Positions 42,294-52,177 of a stretch of DNA of 64,000 bases are shown piece by piece. How positions within the stretch are numbered: position 1 is the first letter of the stretch; each line of letters begins with the position of its first letter. A model generated the notes under the pieces. The model searched no databases. It saw only the letters and a program-made list of their open reading frames with translations, and had not been told where the DNA came from. This DNA is from Myxococcales bacterium (lineage in GTDB: Bacteria > Myxococcota_A > Polyangia > Polyangiales > JAFGIB01). The DNA lies in assembly GCA_029880325.1 (NCBI GenBank), contig JAOUOP010000020.1, positions 58,551 through 122,550 on the forward strand, given 5' to 3'. A program made the translations under genes and the position numbers.

Positions 42294-43211
42294 TCAGATC
42301 GAGACCGGAAAGAGCACCGAGTAGCTTTCGCGTTTGAAGGGGTTGGTGCGGGCCTTGCGGGCGGCCCGGGCCATGCACGAGCCCTCTTTGGTGCCGGCGA
42401 AGTCGCCGCCCACGTTGGCGTGGCGCACGCGGCCGCTGTTGTCGAGCTGTAGCTGCAGCTCGGCCACACCCCGACGTTCGCCGCCGCAGGCCTGCAGCTC
42501 GGCCTGCACCTTGCGCATGGCCGCCACGATGTCGGCGCGGCTGGGCTCTTCGGCGAGCTGAGCGGGCTTCTTGGTCTTTGCTGTCGCCGGCCTGGCGCCG
42601 CGCCTGGCGCTGCGTGCGCGGGGCTTGTTCTGGGCCATCGCCGATGTCGTGGCGACCGCGGGCCCTGGCGTCTCGGGCTCGCCGGCGGCCGGTTGCGCCG
42701 CCTCGCTCGGAGCGGCCGCCGCCGGGGCGGCCGGAGGCTCGGCAGGCGCTGCGGCCACGGCGGTCTCACCCGGCGCTGCCGGGGTCGCTACGGGCAACGG
42801 CTCGGGCAACGGCTGGGGAGGCGTTGCGGCCGGCTGCGCGCTCGGCTCATCGCGCGCGGCCACGGCAGCCTTGGGCCGCGGGTCCTCGGACTGCTGCTGC
42901 AGTTGCAGCGCCAGCCCCGCTCCGGCCAGCGCGCTGACCAGCGCCAGCGTGGGCATCCAGCGCGAGCCCGACCGCGGGCTGCTGGCCGGCGCTGCGATCT
43001 CGGTGGGCGCGGTGCTGCTACCGGTATCGCGCTCGGGCGTTGCTTGGGCGGGCGGGGCCTCGCTGTCGCGGCGGTGGGCCTCGGCGTAGACCTTGGGGAT
43101 CAGAATTGGAACCGAAGGCGTGGCATCCCGCTCGCGGCCTTCGGCCCCCTTGGCAAGCCTCGACTCCCTGGACTCTCCATCTTCGGCTGGCTTGTTGCGC
43201 TGCTCGTCCAT
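42294..43211 (-). CDS. AgmX/PglI C-terminal-domain membrane protein
   Basis: From ATG 43211 the product is 305 residues: an acidic cytoplasmic start, one transmembrane helix (MPTLALVSALAGAGLALQLQ), a long Ala/Pro/Glu spacer, and a C-terminal domain. The domain reads MRKVQAELQACGGERRGVAE, then LDNSGRVRHANVGGDFAGT and CMARAARKARTNPF. This is the TonB-like AgmX/PglI domain found repeatedly in myxobacterial motility and signalling proteins. The spacer probably spans the periplasm. Partner unknown. The next gene upstream is the patatin-like one on the same strand. Confidence 0.8.
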   Translation of the reverse strand: MDEQRNKPAEDGESRESRLAKGAEGRERDATPSVPILIPKVYAEAHRRDSEAPPAQATPERDTGSSTAPTEIAAPASSPRSGSRWMPTLALVSALAGAGLALQLQQQSEDPRPKAAVAARDEPSAQPAATPPQPLPEPLPVATPAAPGETAVAAAPAEPPAAPAAAAPSEAAQPAAGEPETPGPAVATTSAMAQNKPRARSARRGARPATAKTKKPAQLAEEPSRADIVAAMRKVQAELQACGGERRGVAELQLQLDNSGRVRHANVGGDFAGTKEGSCMARAARKARTNPFKRESYSVLFPVSI

Positions 43212-43342
43212 GTCATACCCCGCATTACTTTCACCCACGAATAATACAGGGTAGCCGCGTGCAAGGACCAGCGCACAGGACTGATCGTGCCAGGATCGGC
43301 TCCGATTCAGCGGCTCCAGTCCCCCACAATCAGGCACGAAAA

Positions 43343-44425
43343 TCAGCCGCGGATGGCGAAACCATGCTTTTCGAGGTTGTGCCTGAGGGGCGAGTCCGGG
43401 TCTTCGAGGCGCCGGATGGTGGAGGTGTAGGCGTCCTGCAGGATGGCCCGGCGCGCGGCGAAGTTCATGGGTGAGTACATGAAGAGCGTGGCGTCGACCT
43501 GGCGCGGCTCGATCACGGTCACCACGGTCTCGGGGTGCTCGGTGCAGAAGTGTTCCAGCCCCAGCGAAAAACGCGCCTCCATGCGGATGCGCATGGCCTG
43601 GTTGTAGACCCAGATGGCGCCCTTGTCGCGCACCCGGCTCTTGCGCCCGTGGCCCGTGGGGACGTCGCGGCCGGCGCTGCCGGCGTGCACCGGCACCATC
43701 GGGTTGATGACCAGGATCAGGCGGCAGCCCTGGGCTTCGGCCACGTCGATGTGGGCGGCATCGCCCATGCCGCCGTCGACGTAGTCGCGACCGCCGATTT
43801 CCACCGGGGCGTAGAGGATGGGCAGGGCGCTGGCGGCGGTCACCGCGCGCGCCACCGGTACCTCGCGCAGCTCACCCTCGCCGAAGACCGCCCGCCGCCC
43901 GGCGTCCAGATCGTGGGCGACCACGTAGAGCGCCTTCGGCAGCTCGGCAAAGCTCGACGGCAGCCCGCGCCGCTGCATGAACTCCTCCAGGAAGCGCTCG
44001 TAGGACTCAAGGCTGAAGATGCCCGCCGGCAGCGAGTCGACGAAGCGCTCGAGTTGATCCCAGACCTTGATGTCCAGGGGGCTGGTGGCCGCGGTGGAGA
44101 CCGCCAGCCGGGCCGCCGAAATTGCCGAGCCGAAGACCCGCAGCAGTTCCCCCAGATCGATGCGCAGCAGGTGGTTGCGCGACAGGGGAAAGAAGTCGTC
44201 GGCCGGGTCGAGCAGGGCTCGATACATGCGCTGCACCGGCAGCCCGCCGGCCAGGGCCATGGCCACGGTGGCGCCCGAGGCGGTGCCCACGAAAACGTCG
44301 AAGTCGCCCGCCGACAGGCCCTCGACCCGATCCTCCAGCGCCGCCAGGCATCCCACCTGGTACATGGCGCCGGTCACACCACCGCCTGAGAGGCACAGGC
44401 CCATCTTGGCTGCTTTGTCGGGCAT
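43343..44425 (-). CDS. Patatin-like protein with altered nucleophile elbow
   Basis: The 360-residue protein starts at ATG 44425 after GAGAGG. The oxyanion loop is LCLSGGGVTGAMYQVG. The usual GxSxG elbow reads FVGTASGATVAM, so Ala sits where the nucleophile normally lies and Ser is one position later. The catalytic-Asp block YVDGGMGDAAHIDVAEAQGC is present. The C-terminal extension (residues ~250-360) includes VVTVIEPRQVDATLFMYSPM. Members are cytosolic or membrane-associated phospholipases; here activity is in doubt. A run of 12 G/C pairs lies 31 bases upstream of the start. Confidence 0.85.
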   Translation of the reverse strand: MPDKAAKMGLCLSGGGVTGAMYQVGCLAALEDRVEGLSAGDFDVFVGTASGATVAMALAGGLPVQRMYRALLDPADDFFPLSRNHLLRIDLGELLRVFGSAISAARLAVSTAATSPLDIKVWDQLERFVDSLPAGIFSLESYERFLEEFMQRRGLPSSFAELPKALYVVAHDLDAGRRAVFGEGELREVPVARAVTAASALPILYAPVEIGGRDYVDGGMGDAAHIDVAEAQGCRLILVINPMVPVHAGSAGRDVPTGHGRKSRVRDKGAIWVYNQAMRIRMEARFSLGLEHFCTEHPETVVTVIEPRQVDATLFMYSPMNFAARRAILQDAYTSTIRRLEDPDSPLRHNLEKHGFAIRG

Positions 44426-44760
44426 CGGGACCTCTCGGCTGGCGCCGCTGGGCGCGGGGGGGGGGGGCAATATGGGGACGGCAGTGTAACGCGCTTTTGC
44501 ACGGCCGTGGGTCGGGACCGCCCCGAGCTTCTCGCTCGCTCCCGGCGCCTGCCGGCGTGCCGCGTGATTTGAAACCCCTGCAACTTCGTGGTTTTGGCGG
44601 GCCCGGCGCAGCGCAGGGGCGCCTCGAGGGAGTTCGGCTGTGATTTCGGCAGCCCAGCGGCAGCCGGCCCCCACTCTCCCTCGCGAAATTACTGTGGTTT
44701 CAAAACGTTCGGCGCTCTAGGATTACAGTCTGCCACCCGGCCGCGCCTGTCCTGGCCTCC
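44426..44760. other. Divergent intergenic region with 12-base G homopolymer
   Basis: This 335-base gap lies between the patatin-like (-) and TPR lipoprotein (+) genes. The homopolymer at 44456-44467 is the longest single-base run I noticed in the window. It lies upstream of the patatin-like start, where length changes could alter expression. No ORF with good codon use occupies the gap; the upstream extension of the patatin frame reads through it but lacks conservation-like features. Confidence 0.6.
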
Positions 44761-46932
44761 ATGATGCTCCGCCTGCTGACCGCATTGATCGCGACCTGGG
44801 CTGCCCTCGGCTGCGGCGCCGCGGCCGTTCGCAAGCCCACCGCGCCGCCGCCTCCGCTGCCGGGGGTGATCACCGACGCCACCTACGACGAGGTGCTGCG
44901 GGCCTATCTGCATCTGTCTGTGGGCGATCCAAACCGCACGGCCCTGCGCAAGCGCCTTAGCGCCTATCTGCTCAACCAGCGCGGCGAGGCGGCGGGTGAA
45001 GACGACTTCGAGGTGGCCGTGGACCTCATTGGTTCGATCACCGGCCTCTACAGTCCCCGCGAGCTGGCCGAAGAAGAACTGCCGGCGGGTCTGGGAACGT
45101 TGGCGCGTGTGCTGGTCGACAAGGGTTCGCCCCGCGGCGACGAAGCGCGCGTGCTCTCTGGGCTCTTTCTGCTTTCGCGGCTCGAGCCCGATCGAGGCGA
45201 GCACGCCCAACTCTACCGCCGCATCAAGCGCTGGGGCTTCGATGCCCGCTCCGCCCAGAGCGCGCCCCTCGATCGCTTCGAGGGGCTGGTCGAGGCCTGG
45301 GAGGAACACGCCCGGCTGACGCCGACTCCGGGGGTGCTCGACACGCTGGCGCGCCTGCACGTCGACCGCCGTGACGCGCTCTTTCAGGTCTTCCGTTCGC
45401 CCGAGCAGCGCCGCGTGCCCCCGAGCGCCGCGGTCTTCCACGGTCTGCAGCAGACGGCGATGAACGTGGCGGCGATTTACCTGCGCCATGGGGACGTGGC
45501 CTCGGCCGCCGCCCGCGTTGAGGCCATGGGGTCGGCCGGCGGCAGCGAGGAGCGGCTGCTCGAGTACCTGCAGATGGCGCGCGACGACGGCCCCGAGGGC
45601 ACGGCGGTGCTGATCGAGCTGGCCGCGGCCTTCCGCGATGGCGGGCGTCCCGATGTGGCGCGGGGCTTGTGCATCTACGGGCTCAGGCGCCAGCGCGGCG
45701 ATGCACGCTTCAGCCAGTGCCTGGCGCGCGTGGCGGCCAGCGAACACGAGGCCGGCGATGCCCTGGCCTGGTATGCCGAGGCGATTCGCCTGGTGCCCGA
45801 CGATCGCGTGCTCTACGACGAGGTGCTCGAAGTGCTCAGCCGCATGATCGAGCAGGACGTCTTCGGCAGCGACTCCGAGCAGACGCAGCTTTTGGCCGCG
45901 CGCGCTTCGGAGCTGTTGGCCGAGCGCATGGAGCGCTGGCCCGACGACGCGCCGCCGGTCAAGCCCGAGGAGCTGTATCTGGCCATCGGCATGGCCGAGA
46001 TGAACGTGGGCAATGCCGAGCAGGCCGAGGGGCGGCTGCGCGCCAGCCTCAAAGCTCGCGAGACGGTCGGTGCGCTGATGGAGTTGGGCATGTTGCTCGA
46101 GCGGCTGGGGCGCCACGATGACGCCGCGGCGGCCTACAAGCGCGCGCTGGGGCTTTCGACCGAGGGCAAGCGCGACGAGGGCGAGGGGCGCGGCGCCCGG
46201 CGCGCCGAGATCCACGAACGGCTGGCCGGTTCGTTGCGGGCCGGCGGCGACGCGGCCGGCGCGCGCAAGCACTATCAAAAGGCGCTGGCGCTGTGGGACG
46301 GGCGCATCCAGAACCTATCCGACCGGCGCCTGGGTTTGGCCCACCTGCGGCGCGGGGTGCTCCTGGGCCGGCTGGGGCGCGAGCGCGACGCCATCGTGGC
46401 CTTCGAAAAGGCCATGACGCTGGTGCCCCAGGTGCGCGACACCTACGCCACCATCCTGGCCTACCTGGTGGTCACCGAGCCCAACAGCGAGTTCGCCCAT
46501 CGCGTCTTCCGCCACGCGCTCAATCAGCTGAGCCTGGAGCCCGAGTGGAAGGTCTATTTTGCCCTGTGGTTGCGCACCATCGCTGGGCGCAAGGGTCAGG
46601 CCACCGAGAGCGACGTCGATCACGTCTTCGAGGACCTCGCAGACGGCGACGATTGGCCTGCCATGCTGGCCCAATTCGCATCCGGCAGGGCCAGCTACGA
46701 GTCGCTGCTGAAGGCGGCGGAGACCGTTGGCGAGCGCACCGAGGCCCACTTCTACGAGGGCGCACGGCGTCTGGGAAAGGGCGATCTGGGCGGGGCGCGG
46801 ACCATGTTCCAGCGCGTCCTGGACACCCACATGGTCAACTTCTATGAGTTCGCCATGGCCCAGGAGTTGATCGACACGATGCAAGCGGGTGCCTCGGGCG
46901 CGCCGCCGGCACCGCGCGCGCTTCATCCCTGA
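44761..46932 (+). CDS. TPR-repeat lipoprotein
   Basis: The 723-residue product has a signal with lipobox ALGC (Cys 18) and Pro-rich spacer. The rest is almost all helical with recognisable TPR-like units: DALAWYAEAIRLVPDDRVLY, ALMELGMLLERLGRHDDAAA, then AAGARKHYQKALAL and RERDAIVAFEKAMTLVPQVR. Such proteins scaffold envelope complexes. The convergent Ser/Thr kinase gene also has a TPR-like C-terminus. No catalytic motif. Substrate or partner unknown. Confidence 0.8.
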   Translation: MMLRLLTALIATWAALGCGAAAVRKPTAPPPPLPGVITDATYDEVLRAYLHLSVGDPNRTALRKRLSAYLLNQRGEAAGEDDFEVAVDLIGSITGLYSPRELAEEELPAGLGTLARVLVDKGSPRGDEARVLSGLFLLSRLEPDRGEHAQLYRRIKRWGFDARSAQSAPLDRFEGLVEAWEEHARLTPTPGVLDTLARLHVDRRDALFQVFRSPEQRRVPPSAAVFHGLQQTAMNVAAIYLRHGDVASAAARVEAMGSAGGSEERLLEYLQMARDDGPEGTAVLIELAAAFRDGGRPDVARGLCIYGLRRQRGDARFSQCLARVAASEHEAGDALAWYAEAIRLVPDDRVLYDEVLEVLSRMIEQDVFGSDSEQTQLLAARASELLAERMERWPDDAPPVKPEELYLAIGMAEMNVGNAEQAEGRLRASLKARETVGALMELGMLLERLGRHDDAAAAYKRALGLSTEGKRDEGEGRGARRAEIHERLAGSLRAGGDAAGARKHYQKALALWDGRIQNLSDRRLGLAHLRRGVLLGRLGRERDAIVAFEKAMTLVPQVRDTYATILAYLVVTEPNSEFAHRVFRHALNQLSLEPEWKVYFALWLRTIAGRKGQATESDVDHVFEDLADGDDWPAMLAQFASGRASYESLLKAAETVGERTEAHFYEGARRLGKGDLGGARTMFQRVLDTHMVNFYEFAMAQELIDTMQAGASGAPPAPRALHP

Positions 46933-46954
46933 GCCCGCCGAGCGTGTCGCGACG

Positions 46955-48700
46955 TCAGGGCGCCGCTTGATCTGTCGCCGCCGGCCTGTCGGAAGCCGCG
47001 TCGGCGATGGCGGCGTCGGTTCTGGGGTGGGCCTTCGGCGCGCTGGGGTGGGCCGCCGCGGCCGGGGGCATGTTGGCGGTGATGGCGGCGTCGGCGCCGA
47101 GTTCGGTGAGCAGTGCCGCCAGGCGCCGGCGCAGACCGTTGTCGTAGGCGTGCTCGTATTCGTGGCGCAGGTGGGGTAGGGCGTCGTCGCGCAGGGCGTC
47201 GACGATCAGGGCGCGCGCGGCGTCGTGGGTGCGACCGCTGCGCAGCCCCCGCACCACATTGCGGCTCAGGAGCGCCCGCGAGCGGTACTCGGGGTCGAAG
47301 TGCAGCGCCGCCGCGTAGCTGGCGATGCCGTCGTCCCAGCGCCGCGACTCGAAGTAGCTGGTGCCCAGCAGGTAATGTAACTCGGGGTTTTGGGGGTCGG
47401 TCTCGAGCAGGCGCAGAAGCAGCCGGCGGGCCACCTCCAGCTCGCCACGCATCAGCAGCAGCTCGGCCTGTGCCGCGCCGGCCGGATCGGCGGGGGCCAG
47501 CTTGGCGGCGCCCTTGGCCAGGGGCCCCGGGCCGGCGTCGGGGGCGGCGGCTGCCGCCGGTGGCAGGCTGGGCGCGGCGGCTCGGGGCGCGGCCACGCCG
47601 TCGGCGGCGGCGTCGCCAGCCCCCCACCTGGGCGCCACCGCCAGCAGCAGCGGCAGGCCGATGCCGGCCACGGCGGCGGTGAAAAGCGCCCGTCGGCGCC
47701 CGGCGCGGGTGCGGATGCCGACGCTCCCGAGGGCGCCCCGAAGCAGCCGGGCGAGCGCGGCGCCGGGTGTCTTCGGGGCGGCCTGCGGTGCCATCGACTG
47801 TAGCGACACCCGTGTCAGATCGCTGGCCGAACCGCCGGCCTCGGGCACCGTCGCCAGCGCCTCGATGAACTCGGCGGCGCTCTGAAAGCGATCTTCCTTG
47901 GCCTTGGCCAGGGCCTGGTCGAGCACGTGCTCCAGGGCGCGGCTGGGCGGGTTTTCGCCCTCGCAGCGCTCGAGCAGGCGCGGAGGAGTCTTGTCGCGGT
48001 GCATCAGCAGAAGGCCCGCGGCGGTCTCGGCGTCGAAGGGGGGCTTGCCGGTGAGCATCTCGAAGAAGACCACGGCGGCCGAGTAGAGATCGCTGCGCGC
48101 GTCGATGCCGCTGCCGAAGGCGTGTTCGGGGGACATATAGACGGTGGTGCCGGCGACGATGCCCTCCTCGGTGAGCGGATCGGCGTCGGGGTCGTTGAGT
48201 TTGACCAGCCCGAAGTCCAGCACTCGCACGTAGTCGTTGCCGGCGGCGTCGCTCTGCACCATCACGTTGGCGGGCTTGACGTCGCGGTGGACCAGCTGCT
48301 GCTCGTGGGCGTGGCCCAGGCCCGAAAGCATCTGGGCCATGATGCGCACCGAGCGCTCGGGCGTCAGCTCATCGCGATCGATCAGCTCGCGCAGGGTCGC
48401 GCCGCGCACCAGATCCATCACGATGTAGACGCCCTCTTCGAAGCCGAAGTCGAGCACCGACACGCAGTTGGGGTGCGAGAGCTTGCTCATCGCGATCGCC
48501 TCGCGCTCGAAGCGCCGGCGCGAGTCCTCATTGCGCAGGTAGGCCCGGTGCAGGAATTTCACCGCCACCGGGCGCTCGATGTGCACGCGTACCCCCTCGT
48601 ACACCGCCCCCATGGCGCCCTCGGCGATGTGGCGAAGGATCTCGTAGCGGCCGTTTACGACACTGCCGATGCGCGGATCCTTCGGCACCCCATTGGCCAC
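46955..48700 (-). CDS. Hanks-type Ser/Thr protein kinase with TPR-like extracytoplasmic part
   Basis: The 581-residue kinase has the Gly loop AEGAMGAVYEG, Lys48 in AVKFL, HRDVKPANVM (138-147), DFG (162-164) and MSPEH instead of the more usual APE. A transmembrane helix lies near residues 342-358 (TAAVAGIGLPLLLAVAP), followed by an Ala/Pro spacer and ~120 residues of TPR-like helices (LETDPQNPELHYLLGTSYFE). The kinase domain is cytosolic and the TPR part external, so it may sense an envelope partner. Such kinases are abundant in Myxococcota. Confidence 0.95.
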   Translation of the reverse strand: MANGVPKDPRIGSVVNGRYEILRHIAEGAMGAVYEGVRVHIERPVAVKFLHRAYLRNEDSRRRFEREAIAMSKLSHPNCVSVLDFGFEEGVYIVMDLVRGATLRELIDRDELTPERSVRIMAQMLSGLGHAHEQQLVHRDVKPANVMVQSDAAGNDYVRVLDFGLVKLNDPDADPLTEEGIVAGTTVYMSPEHAFGSGIDARSDLYSAAVVFFEMLTGKPPFDAETAAGLLLMHRDKTPPRLLERCEGENPPSRALEHVLDQALAKAKEDRFQSAAEFIEALATVPEAGGSASDLTRVSLQSMAPQAAPKTPGAALARLLRGALGSVGIRTRAGRRRALFTAAVAGIGLPLLLAVAPRWGAGDAAADGVAAPRAAAPSLPPAAAAAPDAGPGPLAKGAAKLAPADPAGAAQAELLLMRGELEVARRLLLRLLETDPQNPELHYLLGTSYFESRRWDDGIASYAAALHFDPEYRSRALLSRNVVRGLRSGRTHDAARALIVDALRDDALPHLRHEYEHAYDNGLRRRLAALLTELGADAAITANMPPAAAAHPSAPKAHPRTDAAIADAASDRPAATDQAAP

Positions 48701-48831
48701 GGCCGGCAGTGTACATCAGCCGGCCTATGGGGCGAATGCGTTAGATAATGCGCAGTGGGCTCGGGCGGGGCCCCGATGTGGTTTTGCTGCGATGGAAACG
48801 GGGCCAGTGCCCACTCCCGAACCAGAGCGCG

Positions 48832-49446
48832 CTAGCGGCGCAGCTGGGCCAGGCGCGGGTCGTCGGCGGCGGCGCCGCTCTCGAGCATGGCCTGGCAGGG
48901 GCCGAGGCCCGCCTCGAGGGCCAGGGCCAGGCGATCGAGCTGCTGGCTGTCGAGGTGGGACTGGCGCCGGCCGTCGGCGTCGACCACTTCCACCGTGTCC
49001 TTGCCGCGGCTGCGGGCGCTGGCCAGGGGCTTCATATCCTCATCGAGCAGCTCCATGCCGTGCTCGCCCACGCGGCGCACATGCAGCACGCGCACCAGCT
49101 TGCCGTCCTTGCGCAGCTCGTGGCGGATCACGTCGGGGTCGTCGGTGCGGCTGCTGTGCAGGGTGTGGTGGTCGTCGATGGAGGCGTGACCGCCGCCCAG
49201 GGGGTTACTGCCGGTCCAGAACTCGATGGTGTTGAGCACGATGGCGTCGACGAAAATGAAGATCGAATAGACCGGAAGCACGATCAGCACCAGGAAGACC
49301 AGCCAGCGCAGCCACTTGTTGCTGCTGACGCCCTTATTCCAGTCGTAGAGGGCGTTGGTGGCGGCGAACTTGCCGAAGCAGCCGGAGAGCAGGCTCAGGC
49401 CGGCGGCGAGCAGGAGTTGTCGGCGCATTGGACGCAATGGGGTCAT
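48832..49446 (-). CDS. DUF3332 lipoprotein
   Basis: The 204-residue protein has a signal with lipobox LLSGC (Cys 23). The family core begins FGKFAATNALYDWNKGVSSN, then a hydrophobic LVFLVLIVLPVYSIFIFVDA and VLNTIEFWTGSNPL. This sequence is diagnostic for DUF3332. The C-terminal ~90 residues are soluble and charged. It lies in the inner or outer membrane; function unknown. A barrel protein gene precedes it by 15 bases on the same strand, so the two are probably cotranscribed. Confidence 0.88.
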   Translation of the reverse strand: MTPLRPMRRQLLLAAGLSLLSGCFGKFAATNALYDWNKGVSSNKWLRWLVFLVLIVLPVYSIFIFVDAIVLNTIEFWTGSNPLGGGHASIDDHHTLHSSRTDDPDVIRHELRKDGKLVRVLHVRRVGEHGMELLDEDMKPLASARSRGKDTVEVVDADGRRQSHLDSQQLDRLALALEAGLGPCQAMLESGAAADDPRLAQLRR

Positions 49447-49461
49447 GTTCGCTCTCCTCGG

Positions 49462-50061
49462 TCAGAAGGTGATGCCGATCTGAAATCCCATCGGCCAACT
49501 CAAGCGCATCAACAGTGCGTTGCGGTTGTTGAAGTGGTAGCGGGCGCCGAAGCTGAGCATGGGCCTTAGCCGCATTCGGCCATCACGGTCGCCGTAGTAC
49601 TCATCCCAGATCAGCCCCAGGCCGAGCTCGGGGAAGATCGACCAATGTTCGTTCAAGTAGAAGTTCCACTGCACCGGCACCGGGATCCAGAAGCCCACCC
49701 CGTCGTTGTAGCGGCCGTCGACGCAGACGCGATTGCCTCGGTTGTTGATGTAGCAGTAGTTCCTGCGGGAGTAGTCCCAGAAGAAGAGGTCCAGGCCCGG
49801 GCTCAGCGCCAGCTCGTCGTCGGTGCCGTCGATGAGGCCGTCGGGGACGATCGGGATGTCGATGCGGAAGCCCACACCGAAGCCGCCGTGGAAGACGCCC
49901 AGGTCGAGGTGGACTTCAGGGCGCACGCCGTCGATCTTGTTTCCGCCGCCGCCGCCCCGGGCCTGCGCTGCTTCGGTGAAGCAGAGCAGCAGCAGGGTCG
50001 AAAGCAACAGGGGCCCAAAGGAACGAATCAAGCGCAGACGCAAGCAGGTGTTTTTCGACAT
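49462..50061 (-). CDS. Small outer-membrane barrel protein
   Basis: The 199-residue protein has a signal peptide (IRSFGPLLLSTLLLLCFTEA, cleavage near AQARG) and a Gly-rich start. It then has strands VRPEVHLDLGVFHGGFGVGF, LSPGLDLFFWDYSR, VGFWIPVPVQWNFYLNEHWS and PMLSFGARYHFNNRNALLMR, ending in GFQIGITF with terminal Phe. Two Cys (YCYINNRGNRVCV) may form a disulfide loop. It resembles small porin-like barrels. The partner gene is DUF3332. Confidence 0.7.
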   Translation of the reverse strand: MSKNTCLRLRLIRSFGPLLLSTLLLLCFTEAAQARGGGGGNKIDGVRPEVHLDLGVFHGGFGVGFRIDIPIVPDGLIDGTDDELALSPGLDLFFWDYSRRNYCYINNRGNRVCVDGRYNDGVGFWIPVPVQWNFYLNEHWSIFPELGLGLIWDEYYGDRDGRMRLRPMLSFGARYHFNNRNALLMRLSWPMGFQIGITF

Positions 50062-50192
50062 TCCAACTCCGTGGTCAGACCCCGATCGTACCAGTTCGGA
50101 TCCACGCGTCTCAAACGAGAAGTGTTTGGGGTGGGTGAGGATGGGTCGATGGGGGTGGCTTTGATCCGGCGTGGGGAATGCTATCGTCGGCC

Positions 50193-51290
50193 ATGGTGAA
50201 GACCCTCGTAACCGGCGGCGCCGGCTTCATCGGCGCCAACTTTCTGCTGCTCTCGGTGCCCCGGCATCCCGAGCAGCACTTCATCAATGCCGACCGCTTG
50301 AGCTACGCGGCCAACCTCTCGAGTCTCGAGCCGCTCGCCGAGTGCAACAACTACACGTTCGAACAGGTTGACCTGGGGGAGGCCGAGGCCGTGGATGTGC
50401 TGATGGCGCGCCACCGTCCCGATCGCATCGTGCACTTCGCCGCCGAAAGCCACGTCGATCGCTCCATCCAGGGGCCGGGCGAGTTCGTGCGTAGCAACAT
50501 CGTCGGCACCTTCAATCTGCTCGAGGCCTTTCGCCGGCAAGGTCCCGAAGCCGACGGCCTCTTTCACCACGTCAGCACCGACGAGGTCTTCGGCTCGCTC
50601 GGCCCCGAGGGGCGTTTCACCGAGCAGACCGCCTACGATCCCTCGAGCCCCTATTCGGCATCCAAGGCCGCCTCCGACCACCTGGTGCGGGCCTACGGCA
50701 GGACCTATGGTCTGCCCGTCAAAATCACCAACTGCTCGAATAACTACGGCCCTTACCAATTTCCGGAGAAGCTCATCCCGCTGATGATCCTCAATGCGTT
50801 GGAAAATAAGCCGCTGCCGATCTACGGCAAGGGCGACAACGTCCGCGACTGGCTCTACGTCGAGGATCACTGCGAGGCGATCTGGGCCGTCATCGAGCGC
50901 GGCAAGGTGGGCGAGACCTACAACATCGGTGGAAACTGCGAGTTGACGAACCTCGAGGTCGTCCAGCGTATCTGCCAGGTCGTTGCCGAGCAGACCGGTG
51001 CATCGGTGGCGCAGCTCGAGGCGTTGATCACCTTCGTGCAGGACCGTCCCGGCCACGATCAGCGCTACGCCATGGACGCGAGCAAGCTCGCAGCCGAGTG
51101 CGGCTTTGTTCCTGCCGAGACCTTCGAGAGCGGCCTCCAGAAGACCGTGCGCTGGTACCTGGACAACCCGGCCTGGATCGAACGCATCAAGAGTGGCGAC
51201 TACCGGCACTGGGTGGAGGAGCACTACGGCAAGCGCCATGCGGGACACGCGGGGCAGGTCGATCACACCGAGGACGGAGGGGAGGCATGA
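50193..51290 (+). CDS. rfbB: dTDP-glucose 4,6-dehydratase
   Basis: The 365-residue enzyme has the NAD-binding [12 protein letters not shown] at the N-terminus, [12 protein letters not shown], the catalytic STDEVFGSL and [20 protein letters not shown], followed by [18 protein letters not shown] and DWLYVEDHC. It converts dTDP-glucose to dTDP-4-keto-6-deoxyglucose, the second step of dTDP-rhamnose synthesis. ATG 50193 is chosen because [12 protein letters not shown] fits the family start. The stop overlaps rfbA (ATGA). It is the first gene of a complete rfbBACD operon. Confidence 0.97.
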   Translation: MVKTLVTGGAGFIGANFLLLSVPRHPEQHFINADRLSYAANLSSLEPLAECNNYTFEQVDLGEAEAVDVLMARHRPDRIVHFAAESHVDRSIQGPGEFVRSNIVGTFNLLEAFRRQGPEADGLFHHVSTDEVFGSLGPEGRFTEQTAYDPSSPYSASKAASDHLVRAYGRTYGLPVKITNCSNNYGPYQFPEKLIPLMILNALENKPLPIYGKGDNVRDWLYVEDHCEAIWAVIERGKVGETYNIGGNCELTNLEVVQRICQVVAEQTGASVAQLEALITFVQDRPGHDQRYAMDASKLAAECGFVPAETFESGLQKTVRWYLDNPAWIERIKSGDYRHWVEEHYGKRHAGHAGQVDHTEDGGEA

Positions 51291-52177
51291 TCGATCGGGG
51301 TATCATTTTGGCGGGCGGTTCGGGCACCCGGCTGCATCCCCTGACGCGGGGCTTCAGCAAGCAGCTGCTGCCGATCTACGACAAGCCCATGATCTATTAT
51401 CCGCTGAGCACGCTGATGCTGGCGGGTCTTCGGCGCATTCTGATCATCACCACTCCGTCGGATCAGGCCCTGTTTCGCGAATTGCTCGGCGATGGCCAAA
51501 GTTGGGGTCTCGATCTGCAATACGCGGTGCAGCCGGAGCCCGGCGGGCTCGCCCAGGCCTTTCTGATCGGTGAGCGCTTCATCGACGGCCAGGGCACGGC
51601 GCTGGTCTTGGGCGACAACATCTTCTACGGGCACGGGCTGCAAGAGCGTCTGCAGCGGGCGGCGGCGCGTGGCTCCGGCGCCAGCGTCTTCGGCTACCGT
51701 GTCGTCAACCCCGGGGCCTTCGGTGTGCTCGAGATGGATGCCCAGGGCAAGCCCGTCTCGATTGAGGAAAAGCCGAGCAAGCCCAAGTCGAACTTCGCCG
51801 TGACGGGGCTCTACTTCTACGACGCGTCGGTGGTGGCGCGCGCCCGTTCGCTCAGCCCCTCGGCTCGCGGTGAGCTGGAGATCACCGACCTCAACCGCCT
51901 TTACATGCAGGACGGCCAGCTCGGTGTCGAGCTGATGGGTCGCGGAATCGCCTGGCTCGACACCGGCACGCCCGACGCCCTGATGCAGGCGGCGGCCTTC
52001 GTGCACACGTTGCAGGCGCGACAGGGGCTTCAGGTCTGCTGTCCGGAGGAAATCGCCTACCGCGCTGGCTGGATCGACGCCACCCGGCTCAGGGCCCTGG
52101 CCCAGCCGCTGGCCAAGACCGCCTATGGGCAGTACCTCGCGGCGCTTCCCGAGTTGATCGCCGGGGAGCACTCATGA
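51287..52177 (+). CDS. rfbA: Glucose-1-phosphate thymidylyltransferase
   Basis: The 296-residue enzyme starts [17 protein letters not shown], the nucleotide loop, followed by [53 protein letters not shown] and [14 protein letters not shown]. It makes dTDP-glucose from dTTP and glucose-1-phosphate. GGAGG stands just upstream of ATG 51287. The stop overlaps the rfbC start (ATGA). Confidence 0.97.
   Translation: MIDRGIILAGGSGTRLHPLTRGFSKQLLPIYDKPMIYYPLSTLMLAGLRRILIITTPSDQALFRELLGDGQSWGLDLQYAVQPEPGGLAQAFLIGERFIDGQGTALVLGDNIFYGHGLQERLQRAAARGSGASVFGYRVVNPGAFGVLEMDAQGKPVSIEEKPSKPKSNFAVTGLYFYDASVVARARSLSPSARGELEITDLNRLYMQDGQLGVELMGRGIAWLDTGTPDALMQAAAFVHTLQARQGLQVCCPEEIAYRAGWIDATRLRALAQPLAKTAYGQYLAALPELIAGEHS

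Noticed and set aside
43260..43342. A possible tRNA in the short gap between the patatin-like and AgmX-like genes
   Set aside because: No cloverleaf pairing or T-loop GTTC-A pattern could be drawn.
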